A stretch of 14,665 nucleotides of DNA from an uncultured Collinsella sp. (GCA_900554595.1 USHZ01000029.1:1-14665), one strand, 5' to 3'; counted from the first letter of the stretch, positions 1 through 7,383 are shown. Program-made: numbers and translations. Notes: generated by a model not told the origin, from the letters alone.

Positions 1-497
1 AGCGCGAGGGCCACGACTTCCTGTGGGTCGTCAACTTCCCGCTGTTCCACTGGGATGAGGACCGCAAGGCCTACGCTGCCGAGCACCAGCCCTTCACCCT
101 GCCGACCGAGACCGACATCGCCAAGATCGAGGCCGACCCGCTGGCAGCCGGTTCGTGCACCTACGACTTTGTCATGGACGGCTTTGAGGCCGGCGGCGGC
201 GGTATGCGTATCCACAACGCCGAGATGCAGATGTCCATGCTCAAGCTTCTGGGCTTTACCGAGGAGCGCGCCGAGTCGCAGTTTGGCTTCCTCATGGAGG
301 CGCTCAAGTTTGGTGCGCCCCCGATGGGCGGTTTTGCTCTGGGCCTGGACCGCGTGTGCATGCTGCTCACCGGTTCCGACTCCATCCGCGACGTCATGGC
401 GTTCCCCAAGACGGCCAGCGGCTCCGACCTCATGTCGGGCGCCCCGAGTGCCGTTAGCGGCGCCCAGCTCAAGGACGTTAGCCTGCGCCTGATGTAG
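1..497 (+). CDS. aspS: Aspartate--tRNA ligase, C-terminal part (5' truncated by window edge)
   Basis: This is the last ~164 codons of a class II aminoacyl-tRNA synthetase that charges tRNA with aspartate in the cytoplasm. The first complete codon is at position 3. The visible part opens with FLWVVNFPLFHWDED, the AspRS catalytic-domain segment, continues through the YDFVMDGFEAGGGGMRIHN region, and contains class II motif 3 as GGFALGLDRVCMLL, whose Arg binds ATP. It ends with the usual AspRS tail (IRDVMAFPKT, then a short variable end). The N-terminal anticodon-binding domain lies outside the window. A strong terminator follows directly. Discriminating (Asp only) versus non-discriminating (Asp/Asn) type cannot be decided from this part. 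Confidence 0.96.
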   Translation, partial: REGHDFLWVVNFPLFHWDEDRKAYAAEHQPFTLPTETDIAKIEADPLAAGSCTYDFVMDGFEAGGGGMRIHNAEMQMSMLKLLGFTEERAESQFGFLMEALKFGAPPMGGFALGLDRVCMLLTGSDSIRDVMAFPKTASGSDLMSGAPSAVSGAQLKDVSLRLM

Positions 498-521
498 GCG
501 AGCGGCTACATATTGCCCGTA

Positions 522-555
522 ACGAGGGAAGGACGCGCGCCTTCCCTCGTTTTTT
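522..555 (+). terminator. Intrinsic terminator of aspS
   Basis: An 11-bp perfect stem (522-532 with 540-550, ACGAGGGAAGG / CCTTCCCTCGT) and a 7-nt loop are followed by a run of T (551-555), 24 nt after the aspS stop. This is a classic Rho-independent terminator. Confidence 0.93.
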
Positions 556-594
556 ATGCGCCGAGGTTGTGGGGGCATGGGATGACCGGGCGTC

Positions 595-800
595 GCGGAA
601 AGTGCGTCCCGGAATCTGCGTCCAGAACGGGTCGCGCTTTCCCAAAGGGGGTCCTCTGGGAAAGCGCGACCCAGAATTCGGCAAAAAATGGGACACAGTT
701 TCCGGTTGAGCGGTCTAACGGAAACTGTGCCCCAGAATGAGCACTCAAAACGGGGCAGGCTTTCCGCAACAACTGTCTGGCGGAAAGCCTGTCCCAGTTT
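595..800. repeat. Array of three REP-like hairpins plus an orphan half-unit
   Basis: Three inverted repeats of one design sit in tandem: 629-644/657-672 (16 bp perfect), 690-704/719-733 (15 positions, one mismatch) and 752-767/780-795 (16 bp with one G-T pair), each with a 12-14 nt loop. All have the form GGG, six or seven variable bases, TTTCC, loop, GGAAA, complementary variable bases, CCC, and most are followed by AGAA. The variable part differs between units (TCGCGC, ACACAG, CAGGC) and changes on both arms together. A lone right arm (GCGGAAAGTGCGTCCC, 595-610) lacks its partner. The array fills the gap between convergent aspS and the LacI gene, with no credible ORF. Confidence 0.8.
750..796 (-). 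terminator. Probable terminator of the LacI-family gene (third hairpin of the array)
   Basis: Read on the minus strand, the third hairpin starts 7 nt after the regulator's stop. Its stem (795-780 with 767-752) is followed by CGTTTTG, a short U-rich tail. The hairpin may therefore end the regulator transcript as well as being an array unit. The U tract is modest, so efficiency is uncertain. Confidence 0.5.
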
Positions 801-801
801 C

Positions 802-1818
802 TTATAGCGAGTCTCTCTGAATTAGCTGCATGTGCATCACGGAGGTGGTGGGCTCGGCGCCCGTGATCATGTCGAGCGCAATGTTGGCGGCCATGTGGCC
901 TTCTTCGCGCAGGGGCTGGCGGACGGTCGTGAGCGCGGGGACGCAGCACGCCGCAATCTCGTGATCGTCGAAGCCGACGACAGAAACGTCCGCCGGAACA
1001 GATAGGCCTGCCTCGTTGAGTGCGGTGATGACGCCAGCCGCGATACGGTCCGATCCGCAGAGCACGCCATCGAAAGCAATCTCGCGCGCGAGGATCTGGT
1101 GCATGGCCTGATAGCCGTCTCCGCTGTTCCAGCCGGTATAGATAACGTTTGCGCCTGGGAGGTCTTCGCCCAGGACGGTGCGGTAGCCGCGCAGGCGGTC
1201 GACAACAGCGGGGTTGTCTTGCGGTCCCAACACGGCGACGATATCTTTGCGCCCGCGCTCTTTCATAGCGAGTGCCGCAAAGCGTCCACCCTCTTCGTCG
1301 TCAGAGTAGACTGTCGAGAACACATCGCGATAGTGGTGGCCCTCGAGCTGGCCGCACAACACGGTGGGTACACCCAGCTCGCGCAGCACCTCGAGCAGCT
1401 CGCTGCCCTTGTAGGGGGAGACGTCGATCACGGCGTCGAACGAGCGGCGCTCAAAGTGCTCGCGTGCGCGGTTGCGCTCATGCGTAGAAGACGCCTGCAA
1501 GATAACGGGCAGATAGGACGACTCCGACAGTTCCTCGGTAATGCCGCTCAAAAATTCGCTATAGGTGGGGTCGCTGAAGAGCTCACTCAGGGGCTCGGTC
1601 ACGAGCACGGCGATGATTTCCGTGCGCCCGACAGCGAGCGCTCGGCCACGGGCGTTGGGGACAAAATTGACTTCCTTGGCCGCTGCGCGGACGCGTTTTT
1701 TGGTTTCCTCGCTAATGCGGGGCGAATCGTTGAGGGCGCGTGAGGCCGTGGAGCGCGACACGCCGGCAGCTGCGGCAACCTCGGCAAGCGTAGGTGCGGT
1801 GCGAACTGGTTGGGTCAT
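802..1818 (-). CDS. LacI-family transcriptional regulator, probable repressor of the divergent ebgAC genes
   Basis: A 338-residue DNA-binding repressor of normal LacI/GalR length. Residues ~10-30 (TLAEVAAAAGVSRSTASRALN) form the LacI helix-turn-helix, ~54-66 (PNARGRALAVGRT) the hinge helix that enters the minor groove, and ~67-335 the periplasmic-binding-protein-like effector and dimer domain, with the typical VVGFDDHEIA and TTVRQPL segments near the end. The ATG at 1818 is preceded by AGGAG (minus strand, 1824-1828) at 5-nt spacing. It faces away from ebgA across a 376-bp gap containing three LacI-type palindromes, so it most likely represses the Ebg operon and responds to a galactoside. Its place corresponds to ebgR of E. 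coli, but I do not claim orthology: the N terminus is ordinary LacI family. Family certain, target inferred. Confidence 0.93.
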   Translation of the reverse strand: MTQPVRTAPTLAEVAAAAGVSRSTASRALNDSPRISEETKKRVRAAAKEVNFVPNARGRALAVGRTEIIAVLVTEPLSELFSDPTYSEFLSGITEELSESSYLPVILQASSTHERNRAREHFERRSFDAVIDVSPYKGSELLEVLRELGVPTVLCGQLEGHHYRDVFSTVYSDDEEGGRFAALAMKERGRKDIVAVLGPQDNPAVVDRLRGYRTVLGEDLPGANVIYTGWNSGDGYQAMHQILAREIAFDGVLCGSDRIAAGVITALNEAGLSVPADVSVVGFDDHEIAACCVPALTTVRQPLREEGHMAANIALDMITGAEPTTSVMHMQLIQRDSL

Positions 1819-1879
1819 GGCGTCTCCTGGAAAATGCGGTCGATGTTGTCACTGATACGGGCTGGTGCGGATACAGCTT

Positions 1880-1905
1880 ACTATAGTGCACCTGAACAGC
1901 GTTCA
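1880..1905 (-). promoter_or_regulatory. Possible promoter of the LacI-family gene with a nearby small palindrome
   Basis: On the minus strand a TATAGT -10-like hexamer lies at 1885-1880, about 60 nt before the regulator's start codon. No good -35 box is seen at the expected distance. A 13-bp palindrome, TGAAC-AGC-GTTCA (1893-1905), sits just upstream of this -10, where a regulator could act. It is unlike the CAACCGGTTG sites beside ebgA. Weak evidence. Confidence 0.3.
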
Positions 1906-2060
1906 TGATATCCGGTGACAGGTGTCGTTTTGCAACCAAGCCGCAATCGAATACGTCTCGTGTGGGTGAGATATCAGCGGGCGTGGCGGTTGCCTACGAG
2001 CTTAAGAATGATGTTTTGCGCTGAGTTTCGATACTCAGGGTGACATAAGTGAGGCGGTTG

Positions 2061-2075
2061 TACAACCGGTTGCAC
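2061..2075. promoter_or_regulatory. LacI-type operator O1 upstream of ebgA
   Basis: TACAACCGGTTGCAC contains the perfect 10-bp palindrome CAACCGGTTG (2063-2072) with the central CG typical of LacI/GalR operators. It is the most upstream of three copies; the centre-to-centre distance to the next is 45 bp. Confidence 0.8.
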
Positions 2076-2106
2076 CGTTAATCCGGCAGAATCGACCGTT
2101 CAGCGG

Positions 2107-2121
2107 ACAACCGGTTGCACA
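2107..2121. promoter_or_regulatory. LacI-type operator O2, overlapping the likely -35 box of ebgA
   Basis: ACAACCGGTTGCACA has the same CAACCGGTTG core (2108-2117) as the other two sites. Its right half supplies TTGCAC (2115-2120), the best -35 candidate, so binding here would block RNA polymerase. The centre lies 42 bp from the third site, four helical turns. Confidence 0.82.
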
Positions 2122-2144
2122 GGGTTTGGCATCGCCCGTAAGAT
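2115..2144 (+). promoter_or_regulatory. Likely promoter of ebgA-ebgC
   Basis: TTGCAC (2115-2120) as -35 and TAAGAT (2139-2144) as -10 are 18 nt apart, which would start transcription near 2151. The hexamers are not perfect, but their placement against O2 and O3 is what a repressed LacI-family target should show. The leader would be about 44 nt and contains a good RBS (AAGGAG, 2182-2187). Confidence 0.55.
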
Positions 2145-2148
2145 AAGG

Positions 2149-2163
2149 ACAACCGGTTGCACA
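2149..2163. promoter_or_regulatory. LacI-type operator O3, at the predicted ebgA transcription start
   Basis: ACAACCGGTTGCACA repeats O2 exactly over 15 bases, with the core at 2150-2159. It lies just downstream of the predicted -10 box and covers the predicted +1 position, the classic place for a repressor roadblock. Confidence 0.82.
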
Positions 2164-2194
2164 AGAATCACTACGATGACGAAGGAGCATCACC

Positions 2195-5100
2195 ATGGAC
2201 GCCATTAACGATTGGGAAAACCAAGCGCTCACCCACAGGAACCGCCTGGCACCCCATGCGTACTTTATGGGTTACGAGACCGCCGATCTCGCCGCTACGT
2301 ACAGCCGCGAGCTGTCGCGCGGGTTTGTCCAGCTGTCCGGCTCGTGGCAGTTCCGCCTCTTTGAGGGGCCTGCTGCCGTTTCCAACGAGGAGCTCTCTAC
2401 GTACGAGTCCGAGTGGGATCACGTGGAGGTTCCGCACCTGTGGCAGGTGGATGGCTATGGCAACCTTGCCTACACCGACGAGGGTTTCCCGTTCCCGGTG
2501 GATCAGCCGTTCGTTCCCTCCGACGACCCCACGGGCGTCTACCAGCGCATCGTCAACCTTCCCGCCGTGCCTGCCGGCGCTCGCGAGATCATTCGCTTTG
2601 ACGGCATCGAGAGCTATGGTGAGCTGTACGTCAACGGTCAGTTTATCGGCATGACCAAGGGCTCGCGCCTGTCTGCCGAGTTCGACGTGACCGACGCGCT
2701 CGTCGAGGGCGACAACCTGTTTGCGGTCAAGGTCCTGCAGTACAGCGATGGCAGCTATATCGAGGATCAGGACATGTGGTGGGCCTCGGGCATCTTCCGC
2801 GATGTGTACCTTATGCAGCGTCCCGCCGCGCACCTGGTCGACTTTAGGTTCCGCACGCACCGCGAGGGCGATGCCGCTCTGATCACGCTCGATACGGTGG
2901 CCGAGGGCGCTTCCCGCGTCGTGTTTACGCTCAGCGATGGCGAGAACGTGGTCGCTACGGGCGAGTGCGTCGATGGCCATGCCGAGTGCAGCGTTGCCGA
3001 TGCCCACTTCTGGAACCCCGAGGACCCCTTCCTCTATGACCTTACGTTTGAGGTCTACGACGGCGACGAGGTCAGCCAGTACGTTCCGCATCGCCAGGGT
3101 CTTGCCGAGGTGACGGTCGAGGGCAATCATATCTACCTCAACGGTACTTACTTTAAGATGCATGGCGTCAACCGCCACGATCACGACGATCACAAGGGTC
3201 GCGCCGTGGGCCTCGATCGTATGCGCCGCGACCTGGAGCTCATGAAGCGACACAACATCAACGCAGTGCGCACCTCTCACTATGCCAATGACCCGCGCTT
3301 CTACGAGCTGTGTGATGAGTATGGCATCATGCTGGTCGCCGAGACCGATATGGAGAGCCACGGCTTTGAGAATATCGGCAATATCGCCCTGGTCACCGAC
3401 GACCCGGCATGGGAGCCGGCCTACGTCGACCGCATTGAGCGCCTGGTGATGCAGGAGCGCAACCACGCCTGCATCATTATGTGGTCGATGGGCAACGAGA
3501 GCGGCTATGGCTGCAACATCCGCGCGATGTACGCCAAGGCTCACGAGCTCGATGGCCGTCCGGTCCATTACGAGGAGGACCGCAACGCCGATACCGTCGA
3601 CGTTATCTCCACCATGTACTCCCGCGTGTCGCAGATGAACGACTTTGGTGAGCATCCGTTCCCCAAGCCGCGCATCAACTGCGAGTACGGTCACTCTATG
3701 GGCAACGGTCCCGGAGGCCTGTCCGAGTACCAAGAGGTTTTCGATCGCTGGGATTGCATCCAAGGCCAGTTTATCTGGGAATGGTGCGACCACGGTTTGG
3801 CTGCTGTGACCGAGGACGGCGTTGCCTACGACATGTATGGCGGCGACAACGGCGATTACCCCAACAACAGCAACTTCTGCATCGATGGCATGGTGTTCCC
3901 CTGGCAGCAGCCGAGCCCGGGCCTTACCGAGTACGGCCAGGTCATCTGCCCAGTCCGCATGGCTTATGACGCCGAGGCAGGCGAGCTGACCGTCACCAAC
4001 AAGCGTTGGTTCACCACCCTCGAGGATGTCTGCCTGTCGGCGGAGACCCTGGCGGACGGCGACGTAGTGTGCCGCAAGACGCTCATGCCCGGTGCGGTTG
4101 CCCCCGGCGAGTCCGTCCAGCTTCCGCTGGTGATTCGCGAGGCCGCGGTAGGCGAGACCCTGCTGACCGTGCGCGCCTACACCATGGCGGCTCACGCCTG
4201 GTGCGAGCCGATGTTCCAGCTGGGCGCAAGCCAGTTTGCCATCGCCAACCATCCGGCGCCGGCCATCGCGGCCCCCGCTCGTCCTGAGCTTACGGTCGAG
4301 GAGACCGAGCAAGAGATCCGCATTCACTCCCTCAACGGTGAGCTGACCTTCAGCAAGATAAACGGTACCGTGAGCGAGTGGAAGGCATCCGGCCGCGACG
4401 TCATGGCCTCTGGTCCCCAGGTTGGTTTTTGGCATCCGCTCGTCGACAACCACGCTCAGGAGTATGACTCCCTGTGGAAGGACAACTTCATCGATGTGAT
4501 GCAGACGTCTACCCGCAAGGTTTCTTGGAAGCAGGACGGCAATGCGGTCGTCGTTACCGTGAGCCAGCGTATCGCTCCTCCCGTCCGCGCGTTCGGCATG
4601 CGCGTCGAGCTCGTCTACACCATGCTTCCGAGCGGTCGCGTCGACCTCAAGGTTTCCGGCGAGCCCTACGGCGATTACTCGGATATCATCCCGCGCATCG
4701 GCATCTCCTTCGAGGTCCCCGGTTGCGATCGTGCCGTCGAGTGGTATGGCCACGGTCCGGGCGAGAACTATCCGGACTCGCTGCGCGCCAACCCGGTCGG
4801 TCATTACCGCACCACGGTCGACGACATGTTCACGCCCTACGTTATGCCTCAGGATTGCGCTAACCGCGAGGGCACCCGCTGGGTCGCCCTGCGCTCCAGC
4901 CACGGTGACGGTCTGGTCGTGACGCGTCCGGCTGACGCCGCCTCCAACCCGTTCTCGTTCTCGGCATGGCCCTATAGCTGCGAGACTATCGATAACGCCA
5001 AGCACGTCTACGACCTTGTCAAAGGCGACACGGTCACGGTCAATATCAACGACCAGCTGCTCGGTCTTGGCTCGAACTCTTGGGGTTCCGAGGTGCTCGA

Positions 5101-5203
5101 TTCCTATCGCACCCGTTTTGAGAGCTTCAGCTTTGAGGTGTCCCTGCGACCGCTGACGTCTGCCGATCTGGCTCAGGCGCTGGCACCCATTAAGGAGGCA
5201 TAA
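2195..5203 (+). CDS. ebgA: Beta-galactosidase, Ebg-type large subunit (GH2)
   Basis: This 1002-residue cytoplasmic glycoside hydrolase family 2 enzyme cleaves terminal beta-galactosides such as lactose. It is closest in style to E. coli EbgA: the start WENQALTHRNRLAP, YTDEGFPFPVDQPFVPSD (~93-110), EDQDMWWASGIFRDVYL (~190-206) and LLGLGSNSWGSEVLDS near the end all follow that protein. Order: jelly-roll sugar-binding domain, two immunoglobulin-like domains flanking a TIM barrel (~315-600), then the C-terminal beta-gal small-chain domain (~710-985). The acid/base is Glu435 in GNESGYG and the nucleophile Glu497 in CEYGHSMGNGPGG; His500, Asp191/193 and Trp963 match LacZ metal- and substrate-site residues by alignment from memory. 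An AAGGAG lies 7 nt before the ATG. It is followed by ebgC after 3 bp. Large-subunit identity is secure; the natural substrate is not known. Confidence 0.95.
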   Translation: MDAINDWENQALTHRNRLAPHAYFMGYETADLAATYSRELSRGFVQLSGSWQFRLFEGPAAVSNEELSTYESEWDHVEVPHLWQVDGYGNLAYTDEGFPFPVDQPFVPSDDPTGVYQRIVNLPAVPAGAREIIRFDGIESYGELYVNGQFIGMTKGSRLSAEFDVTDALVEGDNLFAVKVLQYSDGSYIEDQDMWWASGIFRDVYLMQRPAAHLVDFRFRTHREGDAALITLDTVAEGASRVVFTLSDGENVVATGECVDGHAECSVADAHFWNPEDPFLYDLTFEVYDGDEVSQYVPHRQGLAEVTVEGNHIYLNGTYFKMHGVNRHDHDDHKGRAVGLDRMRRDLELMKRHNINAVRTSHYANDPRFYELCDEYGIMLVAETDMESHGFENIGNIALVTDDPAWEPAYVDRIERLVMQERNHACIIMWSMGNESGYGCNIRAMYAKAHELDGRPVHYEEDRNADTVDVISTMYSRVSQMNDFGEHPFPKPRINCEYGHSMGNGPGGLSEYQEVFDRWDCIQGQFIWEWCDHGLAAVTEDGVAYDMYGGDNGDYPNNSNFCIDGMVFPWQQPSPGLTEYGQVICPVRMAYDAEAGELTVTNKRWFTTLEDVCLSAETLADGDVVCRKTLMPGAVAPGESVQLPLVIREAAVGETLLTVRAYTMAAHAWCEPMFQLGASQFAIANHPAPAIAAPARPELTVEETEQEIRIHSLNGELTFSKINGTVSEWKASGRDVMASGPQVGFWHPLVDNHAQEYDSLWKDNFIDVMQTSTRKVSWKQDGNAVVVTVSQRIAPPVRAFGMRVELVYTMLPSGRVDLKVSGEPYGDYSDIIPRIGISFEVPGCDRAVEWYGHGPGENYPDSLRANPVGHYRTTVDDMFTPYVMPQDCANREGTRWVALRSSHGDGLVVTRPADAASNPFSFSAWPYSCETIDNAKHVYDLVKGDTVTVNINDQLLGLGSNSWGSEVLDSYRTRFESFSFEVSLRPLTSADLAQALAPIKEA

Positions 5204-5206
5204 GTC

Positions 5207-5662
5207 ATGCATGTCTTTAACTCGCGCGCCGATTTCGACGCTCAGATGAAGTCCGTCAAGAAGTGGATGCGCACCGGCCAGGCGCTCGATGGCGTTGCCG
5301 ACCTGCAGCACGACGTGGCTTACTCCATCGGCGACTCGTTGGTGTACTGGTGGGTCTATGCCCGCGAGGCCGCAACCGCCGACCTGGTCGGTCACCGTCG
5401 CTACCATGCCGTGCTCGCTCCGCTCGACGGCGACCTGACCGTCGAGGTTGCTCCCAAGGCAGGCCTCACCTGCACCCGCGCTTACAGCGATATCGATGAT
5501 CGCGAGCGCTTTGAGGGGGCGGGGGAGACCGTGACGATTCCCGCCGGCGGCGTTGCCGTCGTCGAAATTGACGAGGCCTACCGTGTCGTGGCCGATGCCG
5601 CGGATCCCCGCGTCGTCGTACTGCACGTGACGGTTGAAGGTTATTCCTTCCCCAACAAGTAG
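5207..5662 (+). CDS. ebgC: Beta-galactosidase small subunit, EbgC-like (YhcH/YjgK/YiaL family)
   Basis: A 151-residue cupin-like protein of the YhcH/YjgK/YiaL (DUF386) family. In E. coli, EbgC binds EbgA in a hetero-octamer and is needed for full activity. Visible family marks are the central YHAVLAPLDGDLTVEVAP segment, then YSDIDDRERFEGAGETVTIPAGGVAVVEIDEAYR, the normal place for the family's DIxxD and FxPxDxH-type motifs. The metal-site histidines of stand-alone family members are largely absent, which suits a structural subunit rather than an enzyme. The gene starts 3 bp after ebgA, and its AAGGAGG (5192-5198) lies inside the ebgA end, so the two are translationally coupled. No long intercistronic space exists, and the two subunits are presumably made in fixed ratio. 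Confidence 0.9.
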   Translation: MHVFNSRADFDAQMKSVKKWMRTGQALDGVADLQHDVAYSIGDSLVYWWVYAREAATADLVGHRRYHAVLAPLDGDLTVEVAPKAGLTCTRAYSDIDDRERFEGAGETVTIPAGGVAVVEIDEAYRVVADAADPRVVVLHVTVEGYSFPNK

Positions 5663-5748
5663 TATTCGTCCGTTTGGACGTTTGCTTCGTGCCGTTAAGG
5701 GGGATGGCTTTGTTGACTCCCTTTTCCCCATTCCCCTTAGCAGGTGCG

Positions 5749-5783
5749 CCGTCCGCGATTGCGCTTGCAGCCCGGACGGTTTT
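5749..5783 (+). terminator. Possible weak terminator after ebgC
   Basis: A 7-bp stem CCGTCCG/CGGACGG (5749-5755 with 5773-5779), 17-nt loop and TTTT (5780-5783) lie 86 nt after ebgC and 33 nt before the permease start. A smaller hairpin CGTCC-GTTT-GGACG (5667-5680) comes first. The loop is long and the U tract short, so partial read-through into the permease is plausible. Confidence 0.4.
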
Positions 5784-5815
5784 AGATGAGATATAACGGA
5801 TGATTGGGAGGGCTT

Positions 5816-7279
5816 ATGAGCTCTGAAAAACGAGGAACGATTGGTTCGTTCGCTCTGCTGGGCATGACGGTCGCCGCCGTGTTCGGTATCAAGAATATCA
5901 TCAACAACAATGCGGCCATCGGCTTGGCAGCTGCGCCGTCGTTCTTCTTCGCCACGCTTTTGTACTTTGTCCCCTATACCCTGGTTACCGCCGAGTTCGT
6001 CGGCCTTAACAAGGACTCCGAGTCGGGCGTGTACGCCTGGGTCAAGACCTCGATGGGCGGCCGCTGGGCATTCCTGACGGCGTTTAGCTACTGGTTCGTT
6101 AACCTGTTCTACTTTGCGTCCGTCCTGCCCAACGTCATCATCTACGCGAGCTACGTGTTCTTTGGTGCCAATGCCGAGCTTTCGCAGCTGTGGATCACCA
6201 TTATCGAGATCGTCGTCTTTGCTATCGCCACGTGGGTTTCGACCAAGGGCGCTAAGTGGATCGGCTCCATTTCGTCTTTTGGCTCGACAGCGGCTCTTGG
6301 CCTGACTGCCGTGTTTATCTTGCTGTCCCTGGCTGCTGCCTTTGGCGGCGTCGAGTTCGCTACGGCTCCTACCCCCGCTAACATGGCTCCCGACATGAGC
6401 AACTTCGCAACTATGTGGGGCTTCTTCGGTACGCTTGCCTGGATCATCCAGGGCGTTGGCGGCGCTGAGTCTGTCGGCGTGTTCCTTAACGACCTTAAGG
6501 GCGGCGTCAAGGCCTTCGTGCGCACCGTCGTTATCGCCGGCCTGACCATCGGCCTTCTGTATGCAGGCGCTTCGCTGCTGGTTAACCTCTTCATCCCCGA
6601 GGGCAGCGTTGCCATCTCCACCGGCATCTTCGACGTGTTCGGCGCTGTCTTTGCCCACTTTGGCATTCCCATGGAAGTGTCCACGCGCGTCATTGGTCTG
6701 ATCCTTCTCGCTGCCACGCTGGGCTCCCTCATGATGTGGACCTCTGCTCCCATCAAGGTCTTCTTCACCGAGATCCCCAAGGGCGTCTTTGGTAGCAAGA
6801 TCGTCGAACTCAACGAGCACGGCATTCCTGCCCGCGCTGCCTGGCTGCAGTTCGCCATCGTCGTCCCCATCCTGATCATCCCGGCTCTGGGCTCCGGTAA
6901 CCTCGACGACCTGCTCATGATCGTCACCAATATGACGGCTGCCACCGCTCTGCTCCCGCCGCTGCTGATCCTGCTTGCCTACTTTATGCTGCGCAAGAAC
7001 TTCGACGCTGCTCCCCGTGGCTTCCGCATGGGTTCGCGTACCTTTGGCCTGGCCATTGCTGCATTCCTGCTTGTGGTCTTCTGCTTCGTGCTTATCTGCG
7101 GCACCATTCCGCTCGATCAGCCTCTGTGGCTGACGCTGGTCTACAACGTCGGCGGCGTGGTTGTCTTCCTGGGCCTTGCAGTGATGTGGTACAATCGCTA
7201 CATCAACCGCCTGCGCGAGACCGATCCCGAGGCTGCCGAGAACGAGCTTCGCCCCTCCGTCCTCGACATGATGGAGTAG
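5816..7279 (+). CDS. APC-superfamily amino-acid permease (YgjI/YjeM/GadC-like)
   Basis: A 487-residue inner-membrane transporter with about 12 hydrophobic helices, the normal APC-family length. The N-terminal GSFALLGMTVAAVFGIKNI and the TAEFVGLNKDSESGVYAWVK stretch (TM2/loop) are typical of the glutamate:GABA antiporter / YjeM / YgjI branch, as are GGAESVGVFLNDLKGG (~215-230) and the late GIPARAAWLQ. ATG 5816 is chosen over an in-frame TTG at 5804 because GGGAGG (5806-5811) is well placed for it. It is 153 nt downstream of ebgC on the same strand with only a weak terminator between, and E. coli has an APC-type transporter gene (ygjI) after ebgC, so a shared role is likely. The substrate cannot be read from sequence; amino acid or amino-acid-like is the family expectation. 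A strong terminator follows. Confidence 0.88.
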   Translation: MSSEKRGTIGSFALLGMTVAAVFGIKNIINNNAAIGLAAAPSFFFATLLYFVPYTLVTAEFVGLNKDSESGVYAWVKTSMGGRWAFLTAFSYWFVNLFYFASVLPNVIIYASYVFFGANAELSQLWITIIEIVVFAIATWVSTKGAKWIGSISSFGSTAALGLTAVFILLSLAAAFGGVEFATAPTPANMAPDMSNFATMWGFFGTLAWIIQGVGGAESVGVFLNDLKGGVKAFVRTVVIAGLTIGLLYAGASLLVNLFIPEGSVAISTGIFDVFGAVFAHFGIPMEVSTRVIGLILLAATLGSLMMWTSAPIKVFFTEIPKGVFGSKIVELNEHGIPARAAWLQFAIVVPILIIPALGSGNLDDLLMIVTNMTAATALLPPLLILLAYFMLRKNFDAAPRGFRMGSRTFGLAIAAFLLVVFCFVLICGTIPLDQPLWLTLVYNVGGVVVFLGLAVMWYNRYINRLRETDPEAAENELRPSVLDMME

Positions 7280-7326
7280 CGGCTAGGATTAATCTACGGC
7301 TGTGGAATAAATCGATTCCTTTTCCT

Positions 7327-7356
7327 AAGGAGGGGCCTTACGAGGCCCCTCTTTTT
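7327..7356 (+). terminator. Intrinsic terminator of the permease gene
   Basis: An 8-bp GC-rich stem GAGGGGCC/GGCCCCTC (7330-7337 with 7344-7351), extendable by A-T pairs, has a 6-nt loop TTACGA and a T run (7352-7356). It stands 50 nt after the stop codon. Confidence 0.92.
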
Positions 7357-7383
7357 GTGTTTTGGGGCATGGTTTTGGACCCC

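Larger units (their letters stand above)
1819..2194. other. Divergent control region between the LacI-family gene and ebgA
   Basis: A 376-bp non-coding gap. The left part (1819-1930) holds the regulator's RBS, a candidate -10 and the TGAAC/GTTCA palindrome. The middle (1930-2060) shows only a small 6-bp inverted repeat, CTGAGT/ACTCAG (2021-2038), and no coding signal. The right part (2061-2194) holds three operators, the likely ebgA promoter and the ebgA RBS. Confidence 0.8.

Noticed and set aside
513..740. Short ORFs running through the hairpin array (for example 513-740 plus)
   Set aside because: They are built from the inverted repeats and terminator, lack an RBS and resemble no protein.
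5804..5815. TTG start adding four residues to the permease
   Set aside because: The TTG overlaps the RBS itself, and ATG 5816 has the properly spaced GGGAGG.
2171..6820. A 1,549-codon open frame on the minus strand across ebgA, ebgC and the permease
   Set aside because: It is the exact mirror of the sense codons and stays open only because TTA, CTA and TCA codons are absent. It has no family resemblance, crosses several sense genes and is best explained by codon bias.
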